Shown here in pieces: positions 1-15,000 of a DNA stretch of 64,000 nucleotides. A program made the translations under genes and the position numbers. The DNA is taken from assembly GCF_018991925.1 (NCBI RefSeq), contig NW_024756914.1, positions 5,183,375 through 5,247,374 on the forward strand, read 5' to 3'. The notes beneath the pieces were generated by a model. That model was not told where the DNA came from. It was given only the letters and a program-made list of their open reading frames with translations, and did no database searches. Numbering within the stretch: position 1 is the first letter of the stretch; the number at the start of each line of letters is the position of its first letter. The stretch comes from Homarus americanus. Taxonomy: Eukaryota; Arthropoda; Malacostraca; Decapoda; Nephropidae.

Positions 1-18
1 AATATGAATGTGAATGTG
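1..18 (-). CDS. NitFhit: NitFhit exon 10 (partial), HIT motif
   Basis: After a strong acceptor (tttgtttcag, 28-19) the frame reads HIHIHI. This is the histidine triad that forms the Fhit active site; in human Fhit the middle His is the nucleophile. The exon continues off the left edge. Confidence 0.85.
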
Positions 19-3000
19 CTGAAACAAAGAAGAAAGTCAAAGTTACCATATTATTTCATCAATATTTGTACATTTACTGTACTGTGTTTCCATCGGTAAC
101 ATGATATGGAAGTTAAATAATAGTATATCTTAAACCTCTTAAAGATCATCAGCATCTACCTTTAAATTTATTACTTTCAATTTGCACTTATTGTATTATT
201 ATCAGACCATACATACATCAATGGTTTGTCCTGCTGCTGGTCCATCCTGGATAGCAATCTGGCAGCTCTCAGGTTTGTATTGACACATAACAACTTCAAG
301 AGCTTTTTGGGTTAGCTGAGCCAAGTCACTAATCTCTGGAACCTGCAACTCTACTAGACGTTTAGCTGGCCTCTCTGAAGTCACAAGGATGTCTGTATCT
401 TGAGTTAAGCATTACATAACAAGAGTTTTAATGGCAGTATCGAATAAAATGAAAGAATCATACTATATTACTATTTTCTGGCAGAAATCACAGCCCCTCC
501 ATTATACTGTATCAGCTAATTCTGTTCTATTAACTCACTTAAGTAACCCAGCAGTCCTTCCCTCACCATCAATCACACTCTTCATCTCCAAAATGGTGGA
601 GATCAGGTCTTTCATAATCTCTGTCTGCCCAACCAGCACACTATGCCGAAGTTATGGTACCACTCTCCTTTGTTCACTGAATTTGGCATTGACAAAAAAA
701 TTTATTTCAGGAACAATCCTCTATTTTTACCTTGTGCTCTTTGCCAAGCAGCTGTGGTGGTCTAAAGTCAGCTAGACACAGGAGTGGAGGAGGGAAGTAG
801 TCCCTCTCATTTACCTTACAAACCTCTGATCTTATTTTGAAACTTGTGGTTTGGAAGTTGTTAGCAAACTGATTCAAATCATATCAAACAACAGTACTGA
901 GGGTGAGTTGGGTGAAATCACTACTGATGAGTAAACTATATACTGTATAGGTACTCACTGTGAAGAATGGGAAGAATCCACAAAAACTTTAAAAGGAAAT
1001 CCCGACTTTCCCTCACCACAATGAACCACCACCAAGCCTGAGCCTAACCTACACTCACTAACAGACTAAAGGAAACAAAGTAACTCAAGAAGATCCCAAC
1101 ACAAAGCTTATAAATGAGAAGATGAGAGTAGCGTCTTGCATACAGTCACAGAAACAATGGCTGATAGGCAAAAGATTATATTACCTGGATCGAAAAGAAA
1201 ACTAAAAAATTTAAATAATTTCTAAAGGTGTGATAAATAACTAACTGTTCAAGAACACTTAGTACTATTATTCAACATTAATATCAACAATGGGACAAGA
1301 TATCAAACTTCAATAAATTCTTGACCTAAACTAATAAAAAATAGAGTTGATAATATAGAAGAATACGTCCTGGCACCAGAGGCTTCTTGTTGACGAACGC
1401 TTGGGAAAGACGAGACTTGAGGAACACACACGACCCAGGGACCGCGACCGTACCAAACTGATAACTGATGTATGGACTTGGAAATGGATACAGGTCACAG
1501 ATCCTGAGGAAGGGATAAATTTCAAATTAATATTGAGTGTTCCTTCTTAGGTAACTTACTAACTACAAGTATACACAAGTGGTGACTAACATTCTCATCA
1601 GCACTTTTATAAACTACTAAGCACTACAACATTTACCCTGAGATATTCTGTTCTTCCTTTCTGATATTCACCACCTTAAGTGTTCTCTTGTTTTCTTTAG
1701 TTAACTCCCATCAAGTATAATTTTATTTGCAGACACGCACCAGCTGTCACAGTATTTATTTACACAAATAACCATAAAAATTTGTGGAAATATCATTTCA
1801 ATACTCTAATGTGACTTAAAAATAAAGAAAATACAATATAAAACTATAAAGAAGAAAAAAGAAGAGTGGGAAGTAAATTCTGTGTGGGAGAGATGGGAGG
1901 TAGGGCGGTTGAGTGGTTGGACTCGTGGCTGGACTTTAGTAGAAAATTCCCTCCCTCCGCTCTCAAAGCAACCATCACCTTGCGACCTCTTTAAAATGGC
2001 AGTATGCAATTTTACAAGAAGTCCCATATTACTTAGGTCAATTTGGTGCTGGGGTAATTAAACAGTATCAAAAAATAATAAATTAAAAAAAAAAATAAAA
2101 TCTTGCACTCGACCCCAGATGAATTATTGTGTTGTATTAATTCCCAGTGCTTTGTTTACATAATGTGAACAGCTGACCAGCCAGCCAGTCCTGATGCCTG
2201 CCTGTCTTGATGTCACCTAAAGGATGACTAAGAGAAGGCAAGAAGCTGTTTAGGTAATACAGAACTACTTTTTGTACAATATCTATGTGTTACTGTATTC
2301 TTTTATGTATTATGTATGATGTTCAGTGTTGACCAAAACAGTTTTACAACAGTTTATGGGTATTTTTTTGGCTTCTGGAACCTAACTAATTATTTCCGCT
2401 TAAATAAATTACACTCTAATTTTACGAATTGCAAATTCACAATGTCTTCTGGTACAGTCAGGGAAAGGTGTTTCTATACACTTGTGATACCCCCAGTCAA
2501 GATGTGGCGGTGTTGCAGTAGTAGATACGAGTGGTGATTCAAATAGCTTGTGAATTATCGCGACTCCACTGTACAATAATGTTTTCTGAACCAAGATACA
2601 GAGTCCACCAAGGCACAAACATCACCAGCAGGAAATGTCTAATGTTGACTATTGGCAAGATCATTAAAATACAGTAATATAATACAGTATGTGAGTATTA
2701 ATGAGAGCTCACAAGGTGATGCAAGAATAAGGGTTTGATACAACACTAATGTATAACAATTAAGCTCGATGGTTACAACAGCTTAAATTCTACACTAAAA
2801 CAGAAAGCAACAAAGCAACAGATGAATAAAAGAACTTGAACTTTTAAAATTCCTTAAGTGAAAATCTAATTACAATACTGTACTATACTGTATCAATAAT
2901 CCCACATGAGGCTGACATTCTTATGTCTTAAAATGATTGTACAGTCACAAACAGAGGTCCTGTCATTTTTCTGGTGCTTCATGAGCCCTGAGATTCAGAC

Positions 3001-6000
3001 TCATGAACCCAAAGTATTAGGCACTGATGTTCATAAATGCTTCAGATTCACAAGTCTGAATCTTGGGATTTATGGAGCAGCAGAAGAAGTGACATGACTT
3101 TTGTTTGTGACTGTACAGTGGACCCTCACTTTACGCGGTCAATTCAACCCACAGGGTACCGCGGAAAGTGAGAAACGCGGAAAGTGAACAACATAACATA
3201 TGGGATTAATGGAAATAGAGACCGGGCCGACCCCCAAACTCCACTTTTTCAGACACAATACCTACGTTGTAGTAAAGATAACTTCTTAATTTTATGATGG
3301 TATGCACACACAATTAATAATTAAGAGAAATATCAATAATATTAGGTTTTTTAACACTTACATTAGTAGAAAAGATGGCTGGGCACACGGGGATGGGGGG
3401 TTGGTTCCGAGGCAGAGGGCATATTATTGGCCCTCACTTGTATCACTATCCACCACAGAGGCTTGCAGGGCCTCTTTGTCAAACCCCTCAAAGTCCACGT
3501 AAATCCATATCCTCACTATAATTATCACTATCACTGACTTGGGCCGGCTATGGTGGGTGGCGGGTGAAGAACTCGGTAATGTTTTGATGACTGGGCGACC
3601 TTGTGCGCACCCTGCTTGCGCCGCTTACACAACATGGCGGATGGCGGGAGAGGGCGGGAGGTTTGGATCCAAAAATGGCGCGGCTCGCCAGCCACTCTCC
3701 GCGTAAAGGGGTACACTCACCGCGGAATGTGAGCATTCCGGTTTCGGCAGGGTACCGCGTAAAGCGAGGGTTGTCTGTACATTTAATTTATTTATTTTTT
3801 GTTTCTTAAGCATTTTCATTATCTATGCTACTCTATAATATAGTTAAGTCTAACAGTATAGTTATTCAATTTTCTACCCATGTGAAAGTACCATATTTCC
3901 TGCTATATTATGCTCACCGCCTCACACCCCTCACTTACCGGGGGAATATCTGGAAAAGAATATTTTAAGCAGCTGCAGCTTCCTCAACAGTTGCTACCTT
4001 AAGCTTACTCTGCCTTATATCCTGGGCCGGATTAAAGGTCTCGTGGGCCTGGGGCTAATTAAGTCCAGAGGGCTATTTGCATAGGCTAAAATATATAGGC
4101 TAATATGTACAGTATGTATGTTTGTATGTACCGGTATGTATGTATGTATGTATGTATGTATGTATGTATGTATGTATGTATGTATGTATGTATGTACAGT
4201 CGGGGTAAAAAGTCTTGAACACTTAACAAATTCTGGCATTTACTTCTGAGTTATACATGTATGATTGGGATATACCCTGTACTAGCAACACTACTTATTA
4301 TCACATATTATGCCTGAACCACAAAATGGGATAAAACTCTCCTTAATACCTAAGATCTTTGGGTACTTACCTGCCAAATACTGTCAAGTGTTCAAGACTT
4401 TTGAGTGTATATTGAGTATATATTGTATGTATATTTTATGTATGTATTTGTGTATATAATTGTGGCAGTAATTGATTTTTAGTTTACATATCTATTACAA
4501 TCTCTTCAATACATATATACTACCATTAGCAAGTGTCATCAGTTATAAACTTCTATTTTATAAGTATTTTATCCCTCAAAAATAAGACGCTCACTCTCAG
4601 CTGGAAGACCATGAACAAACTCCCATCTCCTGTGACTGAGAAGCTCCAAAACTTCATATTTTGGCCAATAGCATCAGACTTATGTCATCTAGAGCCAATA
4701 ACAGCTCGATAAGTCTTCTCCAATTTGCCAACCCCAAGGTGGGAATACACCTTTTCACATATCCGTTGAGACATTGTTACAGAACTATTTGATAAATTTC
4801 ATAACCGAATGACAGAACATATATCAAATGACAATCTAAAATAAGTGTTCGTTCATGCTTACGGAAGTGAATGACATAAGTTATTTAGTTGACAGATGTG
4901 AACAATAAACCGACAGTCTACATATAGTTTGAGAATGTAACAATTGGAGAATGACATACCACCAACAGTTATTTTAGATTGTCATTCGATATGTGTTCTG
5001 TCTGTCATTCGGTTATGAAATGTGTCAAAATGTTATGTATCAATGTCTCAACAGATATGTGAAAAAGTGTACTCTCTTACCCAGAGCGGTAAATTTGAAT
5101 GTCAGTGGCACAAGATATAAACAGTAATGAGATCTAAAATAATGATCGCCAGCCAGAAAAGCTCTAATATTTCAACTCGCCCACCTGGATTTTTTATTGC
5201 CTGTGGCGACTGGACTTGTTATTTTGTGCTAGTCTAAGAGACCTAATAGAGAAAGGGCTTATATTTTTGTAATGAATTTTGTGGGTCTATTTTTCTAGTG
5301 GGCCTGGGGCTACAGCCCCATTAATAATGCACCCTTGCTTATATCTTATATTGCTGTACCTTAGAATTACAGTTCTGCTATTTGTGTTTTTATAAACCTA
5401 ACACATGCAAGTGTGAAAAATGGCCTAAGGAAATAATAATGATGATGATGAATTTCTCTTTACAAGGAAATTTAAGATGTTTTTATATTTTAAGTCTGCT
5501 TTTTTCTATACATTTCCAACCTAGGAATATGTTTTGGTAATGTAATTTGTAAAAGTAAAAACTAAGTAGTGGTGGAGAAATTTGTGTGCAATCACTTCAC
5601 TTATAACTAAGAGTGTGTGATATCATCTACAAAAGAAAATCTGATTCAGGCATGAAGGATTGTTTAGCTGCCCTCTGATGACCTCTATGTGCAACATAAG
5701 ATTCCCTTGTTTCCATTTCTCTACCTTCCCACTTCAATTTTGCTACATCACCATAAAATCGAAGCCCCCCCCCCCCTGTACTGTACCTACATTAAAGATA
5801 CAAATTAATATACAATTATAGATAACTACAGGACCTGTATATGTAATACAAACACAAAGAACCAGAGCCATGATGAAACTTGCGACACAAGCTGTCCACC
5901 ATTCTTCCACCAAGCAATTTCATGCTACCGATTTGTTTTAATTATCCATTTCTCAAAATATCATAAAAATATTGAACCCTTAGGATTTCTCGGCATACAC

Positions 6001-9000
6001 CAACGAATGCAAATACAGGTGTATGTATGTATAAAAATACATAATATAGAAAAACTACTGTACATGAGGAGGCTATAATTCACTGTAGAGAACTGTACCT
6101 TGAACTATCTGGTAACTGCACGTCATTAACATGGTACAGGTCCAGGCGGCGGTGAGACAGGACTGGCATTTCTTGGCGAATTGTCTCAAGATATTCCAGG
6201 TTAATGTCTGCTAATGCAAAGTTTGTGCCTTCACTGACTTGACACACTACAGCCCCCCAAGGGTCGACAATCTGGAAATAGATAATTCAGCTGAAATTAA
6301 CCAACTTCCAAATTACAAAGAAGGTGAAATAAGCAACCTTTCTAACCCTTATACCAGGATATAGTACAATAATGAATGTACTGTGCAGACAACCACCAAA
6401 GTAACTTTAAATTTTTTTGTTAGATAATGGAAGAAGAATTTTGATAACCCTACCAAGAAAACAGGAGTCACAGTGTTAATCTTGAAATTCATCGGACCCT
6501 TCCCTATAGAAAGTTTTTTGACTGAGTGTAAAGTGAATTAATGTGAAATTCTATAAATACATGAGGAGATCAATTGGTAGTTGCTGGTTGATGGAGTGTC
6601 AGATAAAAAAAAGGTTAACTTGTATTATTAGTTCATGCATCAGAAAAATCCCTTTTATGAGAATTATGAAGAAAAATACAAATTACACTGTAGTCTTCTT
6701 AAACATTAGAAGTTTTAGTAGAATATACATGCTTCACCCCGACAGACTCTCCACACGCTTACTGACACATACCTGTACTGCATACTGTACAAGTGTCCTC
6801 CTCTACTTACGAGCATTCAACCTGTGAACTTTCTGATACAAACAAACCTGTCCAAATGTTCAATTACTGTACCTACTAAATTAATATAAGATTGTTATTT
6901 GATTTGACACACACCTGTGCCAAATATGACAGTGTTAATATGACAGACAAATCCCTGAGGTCAACTGAGATGTATAGAACAGCAAGGGCATATATCTCAA
7001 TATCTCTACTGAGTTCATTTTTCAGGCTGTACTGCATGTTTTCTGCCCTTGTTTCTTATGGGGATTGCACCATTCTGGAGGCATATCAACACTGCTCGAC
7101 ATCATTTTCTGATAGAGGACCGACAGAGAAAATGGGATACGTTCTTGCTATTGTAAATGTCTCAAATAAGGAAGCTAACTGTCAATGTTCATACACCTCT
7201 GAGATATTAAGCCTCAGGACCAACAGACAGACAGACAGTACCAAAAATCAAGATCCAGTATTGTAATGTGAACAGAAATAACCACAAAGACAGCATTCAC
7301 AGAGAACCATAAAGACTTTGTTAATGGATACCTTTTCTTCACTGCTGTCAAGATTGATTGATTGGGCAACATACATGGCGTCGCACTGCCGTTAAATAAA
7401 AAAACAAAGTAAAACGAGATAAGTTTCCACATCCCATACCATAGCATGTCCATAAGAAGACCGTTTTATGTTGTGCTGGCCCGTCTGAGCTGCTGCCACC
7501 ACATAACACTGCGTCTCTGAAATATAAAGATGATTTCAGATACGTATTACTTTATGAGATTTATCTACAGAATTTAAAGATCTATCCATTTATCTCTCTA
7601 AACATATTTAGTAAAGAAAATATGAAATAATTTGACTGACTGACTTGGTAAAATACAGTTCAGTAGCTCGCATCACAGAATGTGGCTATTTGACACCAAA
7701 AATTATAATCTTAAGTAAAAAATATGATATAAATAAAATAAAAATCCGGTAAGTTTAAAGATCAAAATTAATATGAAAGGAAACAGTGACGTTTCTTTTC
7801 TGACTAAAATGGAATAACAGTGTATAGATAGCATTGTGTGTCTGTCCAATATTCACCTGAGACTTCTGACACTGAATCTTAAAAAAAAAGACCAATTTTC
7901 AATCCAGGATATAAAAAAATCAAAAAGTAAAAGGCTGTATATACTTACTGGATACTAAGGGTAAGTGGCAGTGAAACTAAAACCTCTTGTATGTTTCCAA
8001 ACTCCTGAGTCAGAGATACACAAGTGGTTTGTCTCGGTCTATCAGAGATGGAATGGTTTGTGAAGTTAATTTTATTAGTGTTTACTTAACCTACTTTCTC
8101 TTGGCTCTACATCAGTGGTCCCAACCTGAGTTTTGCAAGACACATGTGGCCCCAGAACTGTATTTTGTGTGGACCTTAAGCCTTTCAGTAATAGGCAAGT
8201 TACACTAAATTTCATGAACATTTTATCATTCGAGTGAAGTCTAGAATTTCACACTGATATAAATTCCTACATTTAAGGATAATATTTTTCTTATTTGATT
8301 TTGTTAAACTGGTGATTACGGAAGTAACTAATCTACTCACTTTCCATTTCAAAGTGTGGCACTCATCACACATTTGACCATTCAATGTGGCCCACTTACA
8401 TAAAAAGGTTAGGGACCACTGACCTAAAGTAATAATTGGAGGCATCTATGAGAGATATACAGTATATACTTACAGAACCGGATATGGTGGGGGGGAGGGG
8501 GCAATGAAATGATGATATATATATAAACAATGTACAGAATAAAAAAAATTTACCTATTGCACGAACTCTTAAAAGAGCCTCCCAATGTGCCAGTCCAGTT
8601 GTTACCGTAAATGCTGAAGGAAAGGTCAGAATCTGAGCACCAAGTTTCCTCTGTATGAGACTCATCTCTGGGAAGCGCATGTCATAGCACTGGTCAGATA
8701 ATTAAGGAATAAACACACAATGGTGAATGAGTAATTGCCAGAAGTAGTCGGTTTCTAAAGGTCAACTATGAGACTGATAAAACACAGGACTAATATTAAA
8801 ATTTTACTTCCAGAACTAAAGATGGTCCCATCTCAGTATAGCCTAACATGGGCTGTGTCCACTTGTCCCCTTTATCCACATAGGTTACGTTCTTGGATAT
8901 CGTCGCGATGATCATTTTTGTCATAATATTTTAGGTTAGAAATTATAAATGTTTCAAATATGGTGTTGATATGTATCTGGAGTAAGTTTTGATAATAAAA

Positions 9001-12000
9001 ATTAATACATTTTAACATAAATAATTGTTTTCTTTACATATAATTCAGGTCTGAGTAAGTAAATAAACACATAACTTACAGTATACCTCTCAGGATATTA
9101 CAGTCCACCCTGTCATGGTCACAATAGCACAGCTAGTATGTTCACCACTTAATTATTCAAATTATGCTCCACCGTCCACAAAACATGTGAAACTAATGAG
9201 TTACCCCTAGGAAGAGACTTGTTTTCCCTAGCGAGAGGTAACCATCCGTTTTCTCTTAAGTCCTTAAGTCACTTCTGTAATGTAAATTTTAAGTTAAGAA
9301 ATAACTGTATGAGTAGCCCTAAGTCAGATAAACCCATAGTGAGATAAAGCATTCAAGATGTATTGAGCAAATGTTGATAGTGTCATATCTCTTTATGTGT
9401 AGAGTAAATTGTGTTAAGATGATGTGTTCTTAAGCTGGGATTACTTATCCAGTGTTCGTAAGAGAACGAGACGACAGTTCATAACTGAAGTTTATCTTTT
9501 TGATCTGTGAACCTCAGAGAATCCGATGATTGTATTGAAATTATTGTTAGTTTTATATTTAAGATGCTCATTAATCTTGTTAGCATAATCTGTCGACAGT
9601 AAAAAACTTTGAAATATAACTTATACTCATGGATAAAATGGATGTAGTTGTCAGAAGCTCCCCCTACAGTGTTATTGCCAACCTGGGCACTTGACATCAG
9701 TGTAATTCTTGCATTGCAAAGCTCAAACACTGATTAGATTATAAAAGTTAATCTTAGAAAATTAATACTTTATGAATTCATAGTCTAATTTTCATAAGCC
9801 AATGTGTACAGTAAATGAGACTGATATATATGTCTGTGAAATTCCTGTCTAAGTATCTCAGGGGCATAAAGAGGGAGCGCGGAGTTTGAATCGTTCACTC
9901 TGAACGCCCTTCTGCTCATCAACCAGGCACTGTGTGGGTTACTGGAACTCCCGGGAGGGGGTGGCCAGTAGCCAAGAGGATGTCTGATGAAGGAGGTCTT
10001 TAATTTGTCAGCATTAGAATCTTGAGTTGATGGCGCCGACGAGTCATGGGACTGCGGGTACGGTCATGTCCGGCAGGCATGGCTCGAGTCCAGGACGAGG
10101 CAGATCCTAGCCACCTTGTCAAGGAGCGTACACGCTCAGCTTGTTTTGCATAAAAAACACGGCTTTCTTGGCTGTGGTAACATCCTGTATGTATCCGTAA
10201 TTGTTGCTTCACGAATCTGATTCTCTCCTGGGAAATGAATACTGATGTATCCTGTGATTTGAAGAGCAATAAGAAGGTATGAAATTGTTGAGAGACGAGA
10301 GGTAAGGTTGTATGACTGACTCATGGAGTCATGATAACTGTGGGTACCCGAGTAACATGTATCCCCCCCAAGTGACGCGAGTAATAATAATTACTGTACA
10401 CGAACAATATTGTGACGGGTGTTTGAGGAGTGCTATGAAGTGTTAATAAGTGGTAATGTAATAATATTGAAGTGTGGACGACCAGTCCTTGTAGTGTGTC
10501 ACTATCATAGAATGTCACCAGAAACCTACAGTACTTTTGACTGAATAATGGTCCTGTTGACGTGAATACAGTACTTGTTTGGCTGACGTGAAAGTATGGC
10601 CAAGTGGTCTTTGAAGCTTTTATCAACATAAATTTGGCCAAGTCTTGAATGAATCCTGAGGAGTGGTTCATACAGTAGGTGTATGTTCTGGTAAAGTATG
10701 TATTGTATTCACCTTTGTTTCTTCCCCTTACCTTGATACAATTAAATACCAACAAAATTCATGTGTCCTAGACCTCGCCACATTACTACCACTCATTGTC
10801 CTGTTAGTATCACCTTGGTGATGGCAGCTACCAGGAGTATTGAAGATTGTAACATAATAAAGGGATTACCAGGTAAGCCCTAGGTCAGAATATAACTAGA
10901 TAAAGGGACAAGTATAAGAAGATTAACAGAAAGAAATACTTTGAGAAGTTGAAGCAGAAAAGAAAAATAGAAACATATAAATAAATAAAGAAGAAAGAAT
11001 TAAATAAAATGGTTAACAGCAGTGGGATAAAAAAAAAAAGCCCCTTATAACCCTAGTAAAACCATTTTCTCTAAAACAGAACAAAGAGCAAAAATTACAA
11101 TACAATACTTTAATGTGGCTTAGAAATAAAGAAAATATAATATAAAACTATAAAACAAGAAAAATTAAGCACATGGGTGTTTATGTGTGGGAAATGTACA
11201 TACTGTATGTGTGGAGCAAGTGAGCACTGTGCTGTAATTACACCTCGACTTGATTTGCTTTCCTGGCCATCAACTGCTGCAGTTATTATGGCCGTAGACT
11301 TGTTAGTTTGACATTTTCCTTTGGTTCTTTTTCTTCTTTTGCATTTTCCACCCTTGATCTTCTCCATGTTCTTCATTATTTTGATCTTGTGTTCTTCGGT
11401 TCTTCTTCCTTTTTTGTTGGGTTTCTTCGTTCTCTTGTTTCTTAGTTTACTATTATAAAAATGCTTCCTTTGGTTCGTTTAATATTTACCAGCAAAAATC
11501 TTAAAAAAAATAAATAAATAAAAATGTTCACCTTATAAACGAGTTAATCAATATAAGAAAAATACCAGAAGAATGTTCATACCAACTGTACATTCAATTT
11601 TCATTGTAGTATGGTTGGAGAGTTGTCTGGAGTGTGGAGTGATGAAAGATGTTTAGTTTGAAGCTGCCGAGCACAGCCCAGAGTGAGCGGGAAGTGATGT
11701 TGACATGCATTTGCAACACACAGGTCTTACTTGAAGGCACTTTTATATAATATTTCTATCTTAGAGCAACTATGGGTATAAACACAAAATATTTCCATAT
11801 GTGCCTGTAAATATCTCAAGTGACTCGAAGGTACGTGCATCCAAAACAGTATAAATTTATCTCTCTCTGTACACCCAGGGTCAAAAGTTTGTTCCCTCAC
11901 CAAACTGAAGCAGTGATGTGCCTGTAAATATCTCAAGTGACTATAAGTACAGTAATTTATATTATCAAAACAGTATAAATTTATCTCTCTCTGTACACCC

Positions 12001-15000
12001 AGGGTCAAAAGTTTGTTCCCTCACCAACTGAAGCAGTCTTGACCTCAAACGAAATAAAACGGCACATCTGCACCAGATGACAGCCAGGGTAGGAAAGTTC
12101 AGAGACTCATTCCTCTGACTTAGTTTCACCACAGGGAGTGAACTTTTAACCGCAACTGTACAGTGTAGAGTAATACTAAAAGGATACAATAGACAAGGCA
12201 ACTTGGCCCACGGGTGTAGACACGGGGGGACGTATTGACCCGCCGGCAGACACATAAGTCTTTTCCTCGAGGTGAAGGTTCCTCTCAGGGATGTGTACAC
12301 TGAAGAGGTGCACCTTACTGTAGCTGGAGACGATCATCCCTCGGTCATCTATCATCAGATGGGTGTTACTTATCTTGTCCTCTCCTTCATTCTGAGCATC
12401 AACATACATAACAAGTTGGTTATTAACAAGAGAGATGACACAACCTATTCTAGAGAAACAAATGCTCTGTAATGATAAAGTACACTCTGAACTTTCTTTT
12501 ACTGTTTTCAGATATAAAAAGTGGTTTTAGTGTTTAGTATATAAATATGTTCAGTGTTCATCAAGCTACCCTAAAGCAATAAAACATTTCTTCAGCATAG
12601 TAAATAAAGGTTTTCTATGCAAGACATGGCAACAAGTAACACAGAGTACAATATCTATTTTCAACATTTATGTTATTTGCCAATACTGTACTATGTGCAC
12701 CAGATAACTTCAAGCATCATACTTATTAAGTAACTAAAGCTAACATCCTTCACACCATTTCCCACAATAAGTGTGGTGTCAACACCCAAGTGAAAAAGGT
12801 TAGTTTAGCCCGGGGAGCTGATGTGATAAGTGACCAACGTAACACACCAACACAATGAAAGTGAGTCTCATAGACCTTATGGGCAGTTAATCCCTTCACT
12901 TTGGGACACCACTTCCATATTTTATTTGGCTGATGCCAGATGATTTTATTCTGCACAAAGACCCACAAGTGGTTAAGCAGTGCAGATAAAACACACTGAA
13001 TACTAAGCCTTCAGTACACAAGGAGGCAGTGTAGCCAGCACAGCCCTCAATAGCTTCACTTCAACTCAAAAGTCAGGTACCCATTCACAGCTGGGTGGAT
13101 TTATGATGTACTGGGCACATACAACACACTTGAGACAGCAGGAGACTGCTGTACCCACTCAGCCAACACACCTGTTACAGCACAATAATCCCTCATTTAC
13201 CTTTACCTAGTCATGGGACTGAACTGTCTTGTGACCTGAAAGTACAGAACACTGCCAACAGAGAGAGTGTAGGTAGTGAGAGAACTGTGAAAATATGAAA
13301 AATAAAAATTATATTGTGTTCGTGGACAATTATACTTACTGTGAGTTGAGGAAAGGAGAGAAGGGTGTGGATCAAGTAATGTACTTGTAATAAGAAACAT
13401 GGGCGAAATGATACCAGAAACGAGAGTAGGAACCTTAAACCAAGACAACAATATGTACTTGTTCGAAACAAGGTTAACAAAGTACGTACTTGGGTTCACA
13501 CGAAGGTGTGTTACAAGACTAGCAAGGTTATCCTAAAACTGTATCACATGTATGTGAAACCTCACTTGAATTAAGAGGTACAGTTCTGGTCACCATACTG
13601 TAGAATGGATATCAAATCCTTAGAAAGCATTCTGAGGAGGATGACAAGACTAATCCCTTGAGTATGGAGACAGATTAAAGCATCTGAATTTGTACACTCT
13701 TGAGAGGTGTAGAGTGTGGGGCGATACGATTGAGATGTATAATTGGAAGCCAAGGTTAAACAAAGGTGATATAACAAAGGTATCTGAACTATCCAACCAG
13801 GAATGAACTCATAGCAATGGTTTTAAATTAGGCTCAAGATAGGTAAACACTGGCCTGGAAATAGAGTAGTGGAGAGTGAAACAAGTTACCAAACATCATC
13901 ACTAATTCGAACACGCTGGGAAGCTTCAAATGTAGGATGGACGGATATATGAGCACTATAGGTTGGGTGTAAATGGGGCTGCCTAGTGTGGGCCAATAAA
14001 CCCACTGCAGTTTCCTCCATTCTTAAACCCATGGTACAGTATGTGAAAAGTATTATTCTATCAAATATAAAGTGTTTAAATTCTGACATGCAGAAATACT
14101 AGAAAATGCATGAATTTAGGAGAAGTATAAGGTATAATTTTGTATAAAATATTCAATAAAGAGTACTCAAATTGTTATTTATATGTTCTCATAATATATT
14201 TATGACCTATTGAATTCAGTATTTTTTGTTGTACAGTACAGTAGATTACAGTATAGTAAAGTAGATTACAGTACAGTATTTCACTACAGTACAGTACAGT
14301 AGATTACAGTACAGTAGATCACTGTACAGTACAGTAGATTACAGTACAGTAGATCACTGTACAGTACAGTACAGTAGATTACAGTACAGTAGATTACAGT
14401 ACAGTAGATTACAGTACAGTAGACTACAGTAAAGTAGATTACAGTATAGGAGATCACTGTACAGTACAGTACAGTGGAGTCTGCATTTACGCGGTCAATT
14501 GAACCTGTGGAGGTCCGCGTAAAACGAGAAACGCGTAAATGAAATAACAGAACAAATGGGATTAATTGAAATAGAGACCGGGCCGACCCCCAAACTCCAC
14601 TTTTTCCGATACAATACGTACGTTGCAGTCAAAATAACATCTTAATTTTATGATGGTGTGCACACACAATTAATAATTAAGAGAAATATCAATAATATTA
14701 GGGTTTTTTAACACTTACGTTAGTAGAAAAGATGGCTGGGCACACGGGGATGGGAGGTTGGTTCTGAGGCAGAGGGCAGATTATTGGCCCTCACCTGCAT
14801 CACTTGTGTCAATTGTATCACTATCCACCACAGAGGCTTGCAGGGCCTCTTTGTCAAACCCCTCAAAGTCCATATCCTCACTATCACTGACTTGGGCCGG
14901 CTGTAATGGGTGGCGGGGGAAGAAATCGGTAATGTTTTGATGACTGGGCGACCTTGTGAGCACCCTGCCCGCACTGCTTCCCGCATAAATGACCAAATTT

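Noticed and set aside
10031..10045. LTR primer-binding site (TGGCGCCGACGAGTC)
   Set aside because: It resembles a retrovirus-like primer site, but no LTR ending in CA precedes it, no second LTR was found and no gag/pol frame is nearby.
10321..10755. 144-codon minus-strand ORF
   Set aside because: Lies within NitFhit intron 4, shows no family motif, and is overlapped by other frames of similar quality.
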